The position numbers and the translations under genes are program-made. The notes below the pieces were generated by a model. The model was not told the origin of the DNA and made no database searches. It saw nothing but the letters and a program-made list of their open reading frames with translations. From Chitinophaga tropicalis (GTDB lineage Bacteria > Bacteroidota > Bacteroidia > Chitinophagales > Chitinophagaceae): DNA of 64,000 nt. Positions 8,408 to 16,519 of the stretch are shown one piece after another; within the stretch, counting starts at the first letter, position 1; every line of letters begins with the position of its first letter. The stretch is taken from positions 62,001-126,000 of the forward strand of contig NZ_WRXN01000001.1 in NCBI RefSeq assembly GCF_009758205.1. Direction: 5' to 3'.

Positions 8408-9286
8408 TCACAACGATAACGGCTTTCCTTTCAAAATATCAAACACTGTCTCTCCCGGCAAAACACTGAACACAGGAATATTTATTGCATACCTCTCACA
8501 CAACTCACGTATACTGTTATTGATCTGCTCTGCACTGTAACGTGATGAGAAATGGCCCAGTATCAACGTCTCAATATTACTGCCGCTAACCATTTCCATC
8601 ACTTCATCCAGACGGCTATGCTTATTCTTATGTGCATAAAGTTTGATCTCTTCTACCCTGTCAAGAAAAGTAGCTTCATGGATCAATATCTTTGTATCAT
8701 CCCACCGGTGAAGATCATCCACAGGCGTATCTCCGGAATAACTCAGAATATTTGTTCTTACCTCGTATGATGTATTTTCCTTTCCATAAACTTCTCCGTA
8801 TTTCCTGATCTCTTCTCCTGACAATCCTGCTAGTTCAGATTTCAGTTTACGTTTGGTCTGAAACACTTTAAAGCTCAGGCTCTTTGTAAGCTCAGGCTTT
8901 GCAGGTACATGTCCGTTCCTGATAGTCTGAACAATGATATCATCCTTTATGCGGATCTCTTCATTTTCACTTACAGGCTGCCATACTGTACCTGAAATAT
9001 GCGGATCAAATTTCTTCGAAAAGTCCTCCATGAAAGGAAATGAAGCACAGTTTTTCGGATAGCAGATCACAGGATATCCTTCTCTTGCATTCAGCTGGTT
9101 GAGCTGTAACAAACCGGTAAGATGATCTCTGTCTGCATGTGAGATAAACACATGATTGATCTTCCTGCTCTTCTGCAACAATGCGGATGTCACACCGTCT
9201 CCTGCGTCGAACAGCAATCCCAGTTCATCTATAAAATACCATGTTGAAAAAAGGGCTGTAGAATAACCTGTAATTGTCAATTGCAT
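8408..9286 (-). CDS. Metallo-beta-lactamase fold hydrolase, RNase Z-like
   Basis: 292 residues with the fold of RNase Z/ElaC. Metal motif is SHADRDHLTG, i.e. HxDxDH where tRNase Z has HxHxDH; the second His is Asp. Further ligands visible: H in RNGHVPAKP, D in LSYSGDTPVDD, H in LIHEATF and H in ILGHFSSRY. The HEATF and GHFSSRY motifs are typical of tRNase Z, so 3'-end processing of tRNA is the leading guess; another phosphodiesterase role is possible given the altered first motif. Transcribed toward gldB. Confidence 0.7.
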   Translation of the reverse strand: MQLTITGYSTALFSTWYFIDELGLLFDAGDGVTSALLQKSRKINHVFISHADRDHLTGLLQLNQLNAREGYPVICYPKNCASFPFMEDFSKKFDPHISGTVWQPVSENEEIRIKDDIIVQTIRNGHVPAKPELTKSLSFKVFQTKRKLKSELAGLSGEEIRKYGEVYGKENTSYEVRTNILSYSGDTPVDDLHRWDDTKILIHEATFLDRVEEIKLYAHKNKHSRLDEVMEMVSGSNIETLILGHFSSRYSAEQINNSIRELCERYAINIPVFSVLPGETVFDILKGKPLSL

Positions 9287-9347
9287 ATAAATTCTGCCGG
9301 AATAAAACCGGTAGTATCACTACTATACATTAAGGAAGAGAAGTAAA

Positions 9348-9734
9348 TCAATTTAGCTTAAAAGGCACAATCATCTGGAACTCGGGGATCTTCACTTCAA
9401 ACAATTTCTTGTTGAGTTGATTTTCCATCTGGTAAGTGCCATACATCTTGCCGATCTCCGTACGCAGATTAGATCCTGAAACATACTGGTAACTTTCTGA
9501 AGGCGCAAGCAGAGGCTGAACACCTACAACACCTTCTCCTTCCACTTCACGGTGAGTTCCGTTGGAGTCGATGATATACCAGTGACGGCGAAGTAATTTG
9601 ATGGGAAAGGTATTGTTATTCTCAATTGTAATACGGTAGGCGAACATGAACTCACTACCAATCGGATTTGAATAATCCGGCTGATAAAATGTTTCTACAC
9701 TAATGGTAATTCCGTCTGTTACTTTTTTTACCAT
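9348..9734 (-). CDS. apaG: ApaG domain protein
   Basis: 128-residue immunoglobulin-like ApaG (DUF525) protein, named for Co2+/Mg2+ resistance in enterobacteria, true function unclear. Family motifs visible: MFAYRITIENNN, LLRRHWYIIDSNG and VVGVQPLLAPSESYQYVSG. Start set at ATG 9732-9734 (MVKKVTDG), which has a strong upstream GGAGGTG Shine-Dalgarno, unusual among Bacteroidota genes; the 40 residues further upstream do not match the family. Confidence 0.93.
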   Translation of the reverse strand: MVKKVTDGITISVETFYQPDYSNPIGSEFMFAYRITIENNNTFPIKLLRRHWYIIDSNGTHREVEGEGVVGVQPLLAPSESYQYVSGSNLRTEIGKMYGTYQMENQLNKKLFEVKIPEFQMIVPFKLN

Positions 9735-9877
9735 AAAACACCTCCGTTTAACGTAAAAATAAACAAAATAAATCCAGTAGGAAGAAAAATTATATGTCGG
9801 AATAGACTTTAACGTTTCATTTAGAAGCGGGTAGAACTGGCGGCTACAAAACAAATAACAAATTGATTAACAACAAA

Positions 9878-10204
9878 CTAAACAATAATCACCCCTTCCA
9901 TTACTGCAGCGTTCCTCTCCGCTGCCCGGGCTTCTTTCTCAAACCGGTTTTCATAATACCCCACTTTCCGGCATTCCCACAGGTATTTCCAGAGGAAAGG
10001 TACCAGCCCCAGTTGTCTGTACTGGCGTACATGGCAGACCTCGTGCCTTACCCAGTAAGGATTTCTCAGGAAATCTTCTCTTGTGACGCCATATAAATGT
10101 ATGGTCTTGCCTATTACCATGGCAATCTGTCCGCCGCCCATATAGCGGCAGGCCAGACGGGCAAGTAAAGAACGTTCTTTTATGTAACAGGTTATCTTCT
10201 CCAA
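9878..10204 (-). CDS. Small HEVCH-motif protein, putative metallopeptidase-like
   Basis: 108 residues with a zincin-like HExxH motif (HEVCH, residues 54-58) in RHEVCHVRQYRQLG, followed by a conserved aromatic/Glu region (YYENRFEKEARAAE) that resembles DUF4157-type proteins. Too short for a full protease; catalysis is unproven. No signal peptide. Separated from the upstream DUF5777 gene by a hairpin. Confidence 0.6.
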   Translation of the reverse strand: MEKITCYIKERSLLARLACRYMGGGQIAMVIGKTIHLYGVTREDFLRNPYWVRHEVCHVRQYRQLGLVPFLWKYLWECRKVGYYENRFEKEARAAERNAAVMEGVIIV

Positions 10205-10223
10205 AGTACTGGTTATGTGATAA

Positions 10224-10260
10224 GATTACGAATAACGAATATACTTCGTCATTCGTAATC
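10224..10260 (-). terminator. Long hairpin after the DUF5777 operon
   Basis: GATTACGAAT / ATTCGTAATC plus an inner ACGAA / TTCGT, giving a stem of about 16 bp with one mismatch and a 5-nt loop. It lies 34 bp after the DUF5777 stop. No T-run follows, so it could be a terminator or an mRNA-stabilising 3' hairpin. Confidence 0.45.
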
Positions 10261-10293
10261 TATCTACAACCTATGCATCGGTTTTAATTAAAG

Positions 10294-11229
10294 CTACAGC
10301 GAGAACCTCCTGGAAATATTGAATCCCCAGCGGAACTGCCCCTGCAGCCAGGAACTGGTGGTTTCAGGAATGAACTGATTTTCCAGTATAGCTGTAGAGT
10401 TGGTAAAGTTCACATGGAAAACGTGCCCTCCGGTCTCTATTTCCAGTCCCACTGCCAGCGGGTTGTACAGCTCCCTTCCCATAGCCTTGAAGCGGTCTTT
10501 GCTTTCCTGGCTGCGGAAAGGATAGAAGTATTCCACCAGTAGTCCCATGCGGCGGGAAAACTTAATCCTACCGCCGGCGCCCAGCGCAAAGACGTCATTC
10601 TGGTCCTGGTAAGCTACACGGTTACGGTGCACCAGCGTAGGTAACAGTGTAAATGACACACTCCTGCTGAACTTCCTGGCAATGATCACTTGCCCGGTGT
10701 AAGAAAGCCGGTCAGATGCTTTATCAAAATGGCTGGCATCAGACACGGTACGGCTGGAAGTCATATTAGTAGCTACAGCATTACCAAACAGGGCTACTGT
10801 AACCGGCATATGATCGTCTGTGGTCTGTTCCAGCACCTTGTATTTTGCCATGCCTTCATACATCTGTGTAAGGCTGCCGGAGCCCTTGCAACGGCTTACA
10901 CCTATCATGAGGCGGTCTGTTACGCCATACTCAAATGCAATACGTATGTCAGTAGAATTATCCATACCAAAAAAGGTCTTGGTACCTCCGGCTTCTCCGC
11001 CCATATCACCGAAACGGTGAGCCACGCGGAAATCAAGCTCCCGCTTTTTCAGTGTTTCAGGAGATTGTCCCTGGATAATACGGGTGGACTTATATGTAGC
11101 GATAACCGGTTCATGCGCTTTTACAGAATCTTTGCTGAACATGTCTTCCAGGCTGCCCTGGGCAAAACTGTTCAACCCGGGAAGGCACCCCAGGAGCAAC
11201 AGGTATATATGTTTCATAGGTTTGTTCAT
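10294..11229 (-). CDS. DUF5777 outer-membrane beta-barrel protein
   Basis: 311 residues with a signal peptide (about 24 residues, ending NSFAQG), then the DUF5777 start ATYKSTRIIQGQSPETLKK and RELDFRVAHRFGD, and strand-rich barrel sequence ending in RRFSL. Last gene of a three-gene operon with a cytochrome-like lipoprotein and YceI; only 12 bp separate it from yceI. The recurring association with a c-type cytochrome and YceI suggests an envelope redox or lipophilic-carrier role, which is inference. Confidence 0.75.
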   Translation of the reverse strand: MNKPMKHIYLLLLGCLPGLNSFAQGSLEDMFSKDSVKAHEPVIATYKSTRIIQGQSPETLKKRELDFRVAHRFGDMGGEAGGTKTFFGMDNSTDIRIAFEYGVTDRLMIGVSRCKGSGSLTQMYEGMAKYKVLEQTTDDHMPVTVALFGNAVATNMTSSRTVSDASHFDKASDRLSYTGQVIIARKFSRSVSFTLLPTLVHRNRVAYQDQNDVFALGAGGRIKFSRRMGLLVEYFYPFRSQESKDRFKAMGRELYNPLAVGLEIETGGHVFHVNFTNSTAILENQFIPETTSSWLQGQFRWGFNISRRFSL

Positions 11230-11241
11230 AATATGCTAGTT

Positions 11242-11796
11242 TCAGGATGCGGGTAAATAAGCTGCGTTGATAGTCACTTCTATCGTTTCTGCAATATTTT
11301 TCACCACCAGTGTAGGTACTTTGATCCTATGATCTTCCAGTCTGACTATGAATCTGGCATTGGCTGAAGGCTTGCCGTCCTGCACAGTCAGTGTGGCTTT
11401 CTCGTGATAAACCTTATCAACACCATGTAATGAAAGCGTTCCGTCAACTGTCACCTCACGGGTACCTTCCTTATGCAGGTCCCCACCGGTTATTTTACCT
11501 TTAAAAACTGCATAGGGATACTTATCGCTCTCCAGGTAGTTCTCATTAAAGTGCTCTTCCATCAGCTGCTTTTTGAATTTGAAAGAGTTGACAGGAACTT
11601 TAAAATACACTTCGCCGGTTTTCAGGTTAATAGCAGATACGCATTTGTTACTTTTCGCATCAATGTCTTCTACCGGAGTGGAAGAAAAGAAGGACAGGTT
11701 GGTATTACGACAGGTAAACACGTCCTGGGCAAAGCCCTGCTGCATCATTAGGATGCCTGTCAGTAAGGGCATTAGAATTTTCATGCTCATGTTCAT
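11242..11796 (-). CDS. YceI family periplasmic protein
   Basis: 184 residues: signal peptide (MNMSMKILMPLLTGILMMQQGFA region) and a lipocalin-like YceI domain. Typical features visible: TGEVYFKVPVNSFKF, HFNENYLESDKYPYAVFKG and the C-terminal FIVRLEDHRIKVPTLV. YceI proteins bind isoprenoid lipids such as polyprenyl quinones in structures of homologues. Located between the CX4CH cytochrome and the DUF5777 barrel; 27 bp after the former. Confidence 0.88.
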   Translation of the reverse strand: MNMSMKILMPLLTGILMMQQGFAQDVFTCRNTNLSFFSSTPVEDIDAKSNKCVSAINLKTGEVYFKVPVNSFKFKKQLMEEHFNENYLESDKYPYAVFKGKITGGDLHKEGTREVTVDGTLSLHGVDKVYHEKATLTVQDGKPSANARFIVRLEDHRIKVPTLVVKNIAETIEVTINAAYLPAS

Positions 11797-11823
11797 TTTT
11801 CAGGTTTTCGTTTAAAGAAATGA

Positions 11824-12201
11824 TCACTCAGGCATACCTTTAGATATCCAGCAATCAATAGAATCGCGCATGCCCTGGCTTAATTTGCCTCTTGGCGGCA
11901 TGTCTGCATTGGGACCGGTTACACGTTCCCTGAATAGCGCAGTATTAGCGCTCAGATAGGTTTTCAACTTTTCAAGTGTAGAGAAATCTGACACTACAAA
12001 GTTGCCCGTACCTTTATGACACCTGCCGTTGGTACAGTTTGCTCCCACGGTCGTCATAATGTAAGCTGAAGTGATCTTACTGGTATCACAGGCTGTGGGT
12101 TGAACACCGGGATCTGGAGCGGGTGCTTGTTCTGCAGTACAACCGTATACAAGCAGCATGAGCAATACGGGTAACAATGATGTTCTCATAGGCGTTTTCA
12201 T
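11824..12201 (-). CDS. Lipoprotein with CX4CH heme-like motif (monoheme cytochrome c-like)
   Basis: 125 residues. Lipobox LVYGC with Cys21, then a short linker rich in Pro/Ala, then C56-TNGR-C61-H62, a CX4CH rather than CX2CH motif, and MPPRG (Met101), the usual position and context for the distal methionine ligand in small Bacteroidota cytochromes. Four residues between the Cys is rare but documented for some multiheme cytochromes c3. Likely an outer- or inner-membrane-anchored electron carrier; heme attachment would need proof. First gene of the operon with yceI and the DUF5777 gene. Confidence 0.65.
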   Translation of the reverse strand: MKTPMRTSLLPVLLMLLVYGCTAEQAPAPDPGVQPTACDTSKITSAYIMTTVGANCTNGRCHKGTGNFVVSDFSTLEKLKTYLSANTALFRERVTGPNADMPPRGKLSQGMRDSIDCWISKGMPE

Positions 12202-12436
12202 TTTTCCTTAAATGTAATAGGTGGGTTTACCAGCCTTGTCTTTCAAAAATGGTTATTCTGCATTAACGCAGAATGCAAATTTAAATTATTAGTTAAATAA
12301 ATAATGTTTGCAAATCTAGGGATAGAGGGAAGTTTCAGTTTAGTAGATACGGGAAAATTTAATCTCTTGCAGGTTGAAAACTTAAATTGAGTGTATGAAG
12401 CTAAAAAGTCAGCACGAATTTGATACATTTGTTTCC

Positions 12437-13717
12437 ATGAACATTGATCAGTTGTACGCCATTTACCGGCAATATCCTTCTGTACAGACAGACACCAGGC
12501 AGCTTAAAGCAGGTGATATCTTTTTTGCCCTGAAAGGTCCTAACTTTAACGGGAACACTTATGCCGCAGCTGCCCTGGAAAAGGGCGCTGTACTGGCCGT
12601 GGTGGATGAAGAAGCTTTCTTCACTCACCCGGAAAAAATGATGCTGACAAAAGATGTGCTGGAAACCCTGCAACAACTGGCTCTCAGGCATAGAACAGAA
12701 TTGAAGATCCCTTTCCTGGCCATTACCGGCACCAACGGTAAAACAACTACCAAAGAGCTTGTCAGTACTGTACTGTCCTCAACGTTCAAAACCAGTGCCA
12801 CCGCAGGCAACCTGAACAATCATATAGGCGTTCCTCTCACCATTCTCCACATTCCATTTGATACGGAAATAGCTGTAATAGAAATGGGCGCCAACCATGA
12901 ACATGAAATAGAAAGCTATTGTAAGATAGCCAGGCCGACACATGGTATTATCACCAATATAGGCAAAGCGCATCTTGAAGGATTTGGCAGTGAAGAGGGC
13001 GTTCGCAGGGCAAAAGGAGAGCTGTACGACTTCCTGCGGAAAAATAACGGGACCGTATTTGTATGTAACGAGTATCCATACCTGGTAGAGATGAGTAAAG
13101 GTATTCCAACTGTTATTACTTACGGACAAAAAAGCGCAGATTACACCGGCACACCTCTCGCTGAATCTGCGTTATTAAGTGTAAAAGCAGATAAACCTTC
13201 AGGCATAGACCAGATAAACACCCAGCTGGTAGGCGCATATAACTTCCCCAACGTGATGGCAGCTGTAGCTGTTGGTACCTATTTCAAAGTGCCTGCAGAA
13301 AAGATCCGCAGCTCCATTGCAGACTATATTCCTTCCAACAACCGCTCCCAGGTTATCCGGCAGGATAGCAACACTATTATCATGGATGCCTACAACGCAA
13401 ACCCTTCCAGCATGAAGGCTGCAATCGAAAACTTTGCAGGCATACAGGCCGATAAAAAAGTACTGTTACTGGGAGGTATGATGGAACTGGGTGCCGATAG
13501 CGTGAAAGAGCACCAGGCACTCGTAACACTTCTGCAACGCACACACTGGCACGCAGTAGTGCTGGTAGGCGGCGATTTCAGCAGGACAGAACATCCCTAT
13601 ATATACCTTGAAAATGCTGCAGACGCAGCTTCCTGGCTGAAACAGCAACAATATACGGACGCGTATATACTGATTAAAGGCTCAAGAAGTATGGGTATGG
13701 AAAAGGTTATTGCTTAA
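12437..13717 (+). CDS. murF: UDP-N-acetylmuramoyl-tripeptide--D-Ala-D-Ala ligase
   Basis: Cytoplasmic Mur ligase adding D-Ala-D-Ala to the UDP-MurNAc-tripeptide. 426 residues from ATG 12437 (MNIDQLYAIYRQYP matches the family start; the longer frame from 12395 adds 14 unrelated residues). N-terminal substrate-binding part has STDTRQ-like VQTDTRQLKAGDIFFALKG; P-loop ITGTNGKTT with Lys102; IEMGANHEHEIE and NAYNANPSSM later. A second MurF domain is present in the fusion at 19.2 kb, which is common in Bacteroidota. Stand-alone transcription; no clear terminator follows. Confidence 0.95.
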   Translation: MNIDQLYAIYRQYPSVQTDTRQLKAGDIFFALKGPNFNGNTYAAAALEKGAVLAVVDEEAFFTHPEKMMLTKDVLETLQQLALRHRTELKIPFLAITGTNGKTTTKELVSTVLSSTFKTSATAGNLNNHIGVPLTILHIPFDTEIAVIEMGANHEHEIESYCKIARPTHGIITNIGKAHLEGFGSEEGVRRAKGELYDFLRKNNGTVFVCNEYPYLVEMSKGIPTVITYGQKSADYTGTPLAESALLSVKADKPSGIDQINTQLVGAYNFPNVMAAVAVGTYFKVPAEKIRSSIADYIPSNNRSQVIRQDSNTIIMDAYNANPSSMKAAIENFAGIQADKKVLLLGGMMELGADSVKEHQALVTLLQRTHWHAVVLVGGDFSRTEHPYIYLENAADAASWLKQQQYTDAYILIKGSRSMGMEKVIA

Positions 13718-14128
13718 AGCCTTTACTATAATAAAAAAAGAGACCTGCAAGCTAAAAAGCCCGCAGGTGTTCATAACCTATGCCAACTTTAGAGTATTAT
13801 AAATAAGTTTATTAAGTTAGTTTCAGTATGTGTATGGTAAAATATTTTAAGTGTTGAGCTTGATATAACTATATCATTGGCAACAAATTAGTGATAAGGA
13901 TACGGGCCGTTTGTTCTTCACGAAAGCTGAGTTAAATAAGATAATTTGAGGTATCATTATTATAGCTGCAAAAACATTCTGCGAACATTCCCACGCTTCT
14001 TCATTAACAACTTATGCGTCTGATTGTTTAAGACCTTTAAACTCTGATTGACTTTTTCTAACGTGTCTGCTACATGTGTCTGAGGTAATATACGGGGACT
14101 TCTCCTGCCCGGATTTAAAATTTTAAAA
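13718..14128. other. 411-bp gene-free region between murF and the epimerase gene
   Basis: AT-rich and without a convincing reading frame. It contains one hairpin, ACCTGC / GCAGGT at 13743-13767 with a 14-nt loop, flanked on its left by A-rich sequence, which could act as a weak minus-strand terminator. An RNA gene cannot be ruled out, but nothing here matches a class recognisable by eye. Confidence 0.4.
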
Positions 14129-14533
14129 TTATTTTTCAATTTCCTGGCAAAGCTCTACCAGCACACCATTCGTCCCTTTTGGATGAAGAAAACAGACCAA
14201 TTTATTATCCGCCCCCAGCTTAGGTTCTGCCTGCAGTAGGGTAAAACCTTCAGCTGTCAGGCGCGCCATCTCTTCCCGGATGTCATTTACCTCAAAGGCT
14301 ATATGATGTATTCCCTCTCCTTTTTTCTCCAGGAAACGGGCAATAGCACTTTCTCCCCCCGTAGCTTCCAGCAGCTCAATTTTAGTTTCTCCCTGCCGGA
14401 AAAAAGCGGTCTCTACATATTCACTTGCAACTGTCTCCTGTTTGTAACACGAAGTGTTCAATAATTTTTCAAATAACGGGATGGATACCTGCAGAGACTG
14501 TACAGCTATTCCTATATGTTCTACTTTAAGCAT
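14129..14533 (-). CDS. mce: Methylmalonyl-CoA epimerase
   Basis: Interconverts (2R)- and (2S)-methylmalonyl-CoA in the propionate/succinate pathway. 134 residues, vicinal-oxygen-chelate fold. Metal ligands visible: His in KVEHIGIAV near the start, His in GIHHIAFEVND, Glu in GVLVELCQ at the end. Start ATG 14531-14533. Transcribed alone. A free-standing B12-binding mutase subunit-like gene at 30.3 kb belongs to the same chemistry. Confidence 0.93.
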   Translation of the reverse strand: MLKVEHIGIAVQSLQVSIPLFEKLLNTSCYKQETVASEYVETAFFRQGETKIELLEATGGESAIARFLEKKGEGIHHIAFEVNDIREEMARLTAEGFTLLQAEPKLGADNKLVCFLHPKGTNGVLVELCQEIEK

Positions 14534-14680
14534 AAGGGCAATTTAACACTTAAAAATCAGCTAATAGCGTCCGTCTATAGGCCTATCATATCTTACAATC
14601 TTCGGGGGACATAAAAACAGCAATTAAGCGTTAAATTTGTATAGAAGGAATCAATAGTAATAACTAAAAGACCGATAGAT

Positions 14681-15898
14681 ATGCTGAAGTTGCCTGTGTA
14701 CCTGGACAATAATGCTACTACACCTTGTGATCCGCGGGTGGTGGAGACAATGCTTCCTTTCTTTACAGAGACCTTCGGCAATGCTTCCAGCCGTAACCAT
14801 GCCTTTGGATGGGCCGCTGAAGCGGCCGTAGACCTTGCCCGGGAACAGGTGGCAGCCCTGATTGGTGCCGATCCCAAAGAGATCATATTCACCTCCGGCG
14901 CCACAGAAGCAGACAATCTCGCACTCAAGGGGGTATTTGAGATGTATATTGACAAAGGTAACCACATCATTACCACAGAAATAGAACATAAAGCCATCCT
15001 GGATACCTGTAAACACCTTGAAAAACAGGGAGCCGAGATCACCTACCTGAAAGTAAACAGTGAAGGTCTGCCTGACCTGAAGGAACTGGAAGCAGCTATT
15101 ACTCCTAAAACCATTATGGTGGCCATTATGTACGCCAATAATGAGATAGGGGTAATCAATCCCATTAAAGAGATCAGTGCTATAGCCAAAAGACATGGCG
15201 TGCTGATGATGAGTGATATTACCCAGGCTGCCGGCAAAATACCGGTAGATGTGGACCGTGACGGTATAGACCTGGCGGCTTTCAGCGCTCATAAGCTGTA
15301 TGGCCCTAAAGGTATCGGCGCGCTGTACGTAAGGCGGAAATCGCCCCGGGTAAAAGTAACCGCCCAGCTGGACGGGGGCGGCCATGAAAGAGGAATGCGC
15401 TCCGGCACTTTGAATGTACCGGGCATAGTTGGTTTTGGAAAAGCCTGTGAAATAAGCCTCGGGGAAATGGAAGAAGAAGGTAAACGCCTGGCTGTCCTGC
15501 GGGATAAGCTGGAAAATGCCCTTCTGCAACTGGAAGAATCTGCCGTAAACGGCTTCAGGGCTCAGCGCCTGCCACATGTCAGTAATATCTCCTTCCGTTA
15601 TATTGAAGGGGAAGCCCTGTTGATGGGCTTTAACAAGAATATTGCCGTTTCTTCCGGCTCTGCCTGTACCTCTGCCTCGCCGGAACCCAGCTATGTGCTG
15701 ACCAGCCTCGGATTGGGGGACGATCTCGCCCATTCATCCATCCGCTTTGGATTAGGGCGCTTTACAACTGAAGAAGAAATTGACTATGCTATAAAAGCAG
15801 TAACAGAAACAGTGAACAAACTGCGGGAAATCAGCCCGCTTTGGGAGATGTTCAAGGAAGGAGCCGACATGAGCTCCATAGAGTGGTCCCGGCCGTGA
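14681..15898 (+). CDS. iscS: Cysteine desulfurase (IscS/NifS)
   Basis: PLP enzyme converting cysteine to alanine and enzyme-bound persulfide for Fe-S clusters and thiolation. 405 residues. N-terminal YLDNNATTPCDPRV, PLP Lys205 in SAHKLYGPKG, active-site Cys329 in the loop SSGSACTSASPEPSYVL; the length of this loop marks the class I (IscS) type. Followed 46 bp later by an IscU-like gene, making an iscS-iscU pair. Confidence 0.95.
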   Translation: MLKLPVYLDNNATTPCDPRVVETMLPFFTETFGNASSRNHAFGWAAEAAVDLAREQVAALIGADPKEIIFTSGATEADNLALKGVFEMYIDKGNHIITTEIEHKAILDTCKHLEKQGAEITYLKVNSEGLPDLKELEAAITPKTIMVAIMYANNEIGVINPIKEISAIAKRHGVLMMSDITQAAGKIPVDVDRDGIDLAAFSAHKLYGPKGIGALYVRRKSPRVKVTAQLDGGGHERGMRSGTLNVPGIVGFGKACEISLGEMEEEGKRLAVLRDKLENALLQLEESAVNGFRAQRLPHVSNISFRYIEGEALLMGFNKNIAVSSGSACTSASPEPSYVLTSLGLGDDLAHSSIRFGLGRFTTEEEIDYAIKAVTETVNKLREISPLWEMFKEGADMSSIEWSRP

Positions 15899-15944
15899 TA
15901 AGGCAAGGGAGGGACAATTTTTGATATCTTATATACTTATGCTT

Positions 15945-16382
15945 ATGGACTACGCAGCAAAAGTGATGGATCACTACAATAACCCCAGGAACGCCGGCAA
16001 ATTGGATATTGCCAGCTTAAACGTTGGGACGGGGCTTATTCATGTATCTGAGTATATAGAAGTTGTTCGGATACAGATAGAGATAAACCCTGCAAAGAAC
16101 ATTATTACAGATGCCCGCTTCAAAACATTTGGCTGCGGATCAGCGATTGCTGCCGCTTCCCTTACTACTGAATGGCTGAAGGGCAAAACGCCTGAAGATG
16201 CGTTTAAAATAAACAATATGGACATTGTAGAGGCGCTTAGCCTGCCCCCTTCAAAGATCCACTGTACCATTCTGGTAGAAGACGCCGTAAAAGCTGCCAT
16301 TAATGACTACAGGCATAAAAACGGGCTCGAAGCCTTACAGGAAGAGGCTCTGGAATCCAATTACGAACTGGAAGGCATGTAA
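15945..16382 (+). CDS. IscU-like Fe-S scaffold lacking the first ligand cysteine
   Basis: 145 residues from ATG 15945 (MDYAAKVMDHYNNPRNAG, the IscU/NifU-N start). Two of the three cluster cysteines are present, C64 in TFGCGSAIAAASL and C107 in SKIHCTILVEDAVKAA, but the GAPACGDVM segment found in IscU is replaced by HVSEYIEVV: Tyr37 in place of Cys37 and Glu39 in place of Asp39. The rest of the family, including LPPSKIHC (the LPPVK chaperone motif), is well kept. Neither other reading frame restores the motif, so this is not a local frameshift. Possibly a modified scaffold or a sulfur-trafficking partner of IscS. Confidence 0.85.
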   Translation: MDYAAKVMDHYNNPRNAGKLDIASLNVGTGLIHVSEYIEVVRIQIEINPAKNIITDARFKTFGCGSAIAAASLTTEWLKGKTPEDAFKINNMDIVEALSLPPSKIHCTILVEDAVKAAINDYRHKNGLEALQEEALESNYELEGM

Positions 16383-16405
16383 TAAAGAATTTTTAGCTGC
16401 GCGCA

Positions 16406-16453
16406 GCGCACTCTCAAAAAAGGGTTTCGCCTTCAGCGAAACCCTTTTTTGAG
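16406..16453 (+). terminator. Strong terminator after iscSU, part of a dispersed hairpin repeat
   Basis: Perfect 18-bp stem CTCAAAAAAGGGTTTCGC / GCGAAACCCTTTTTTGAG (16413-16430 and 16436-16453) with loop CTTCA. It is preceded by the palindrome GCTGCGCGCAGC and the word GCGCACTCTCAAAAAA, both resembled at two other places in the window. Confidence 0.9.
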
Positions 16454-16491
16454 CATTCTATACTACTCCTCATTGATCATTATTAATTATA

Positions 16492-16499
16492 TATATTTG
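16492..16499 (+). promoter_or_regulatory. Candidate gldFG -7 element
   Basis: TATATTTG, a perfect TAnnTTTG box 20 nt before the gldF start. The nearest upstream TTG (16473-16475) is spaced 16 nt, shorter than ideal. Confidence 0.5.
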
Positions 16500-16519
16500 T
16501 CCTTTCAGATCACAGATCT

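Noticed and set aside
13743..13767. Hairpin after murF as a plus-strand terminator
   Set aside because: Six-base stem with a 14-nt loop and no following T-run; the T-rich side is on the other strand.
14651..15733. Long open frame of 360 codons on the minus strand antisense to iscS
   Set aside because: The plus strand encodes a complete cysteine desulfurase with all motifs; the antisense translation has no recognisable domain and is a by-product of codon bias.
16033..16060. Frameshift in iscU as the reason for the missing Cys37 motif
   Set aside because: The other two frames hit stops or unrelated residues (e.g. TGA, TAG) and do not restore ACGD, and the reading frame is intact on both sides.
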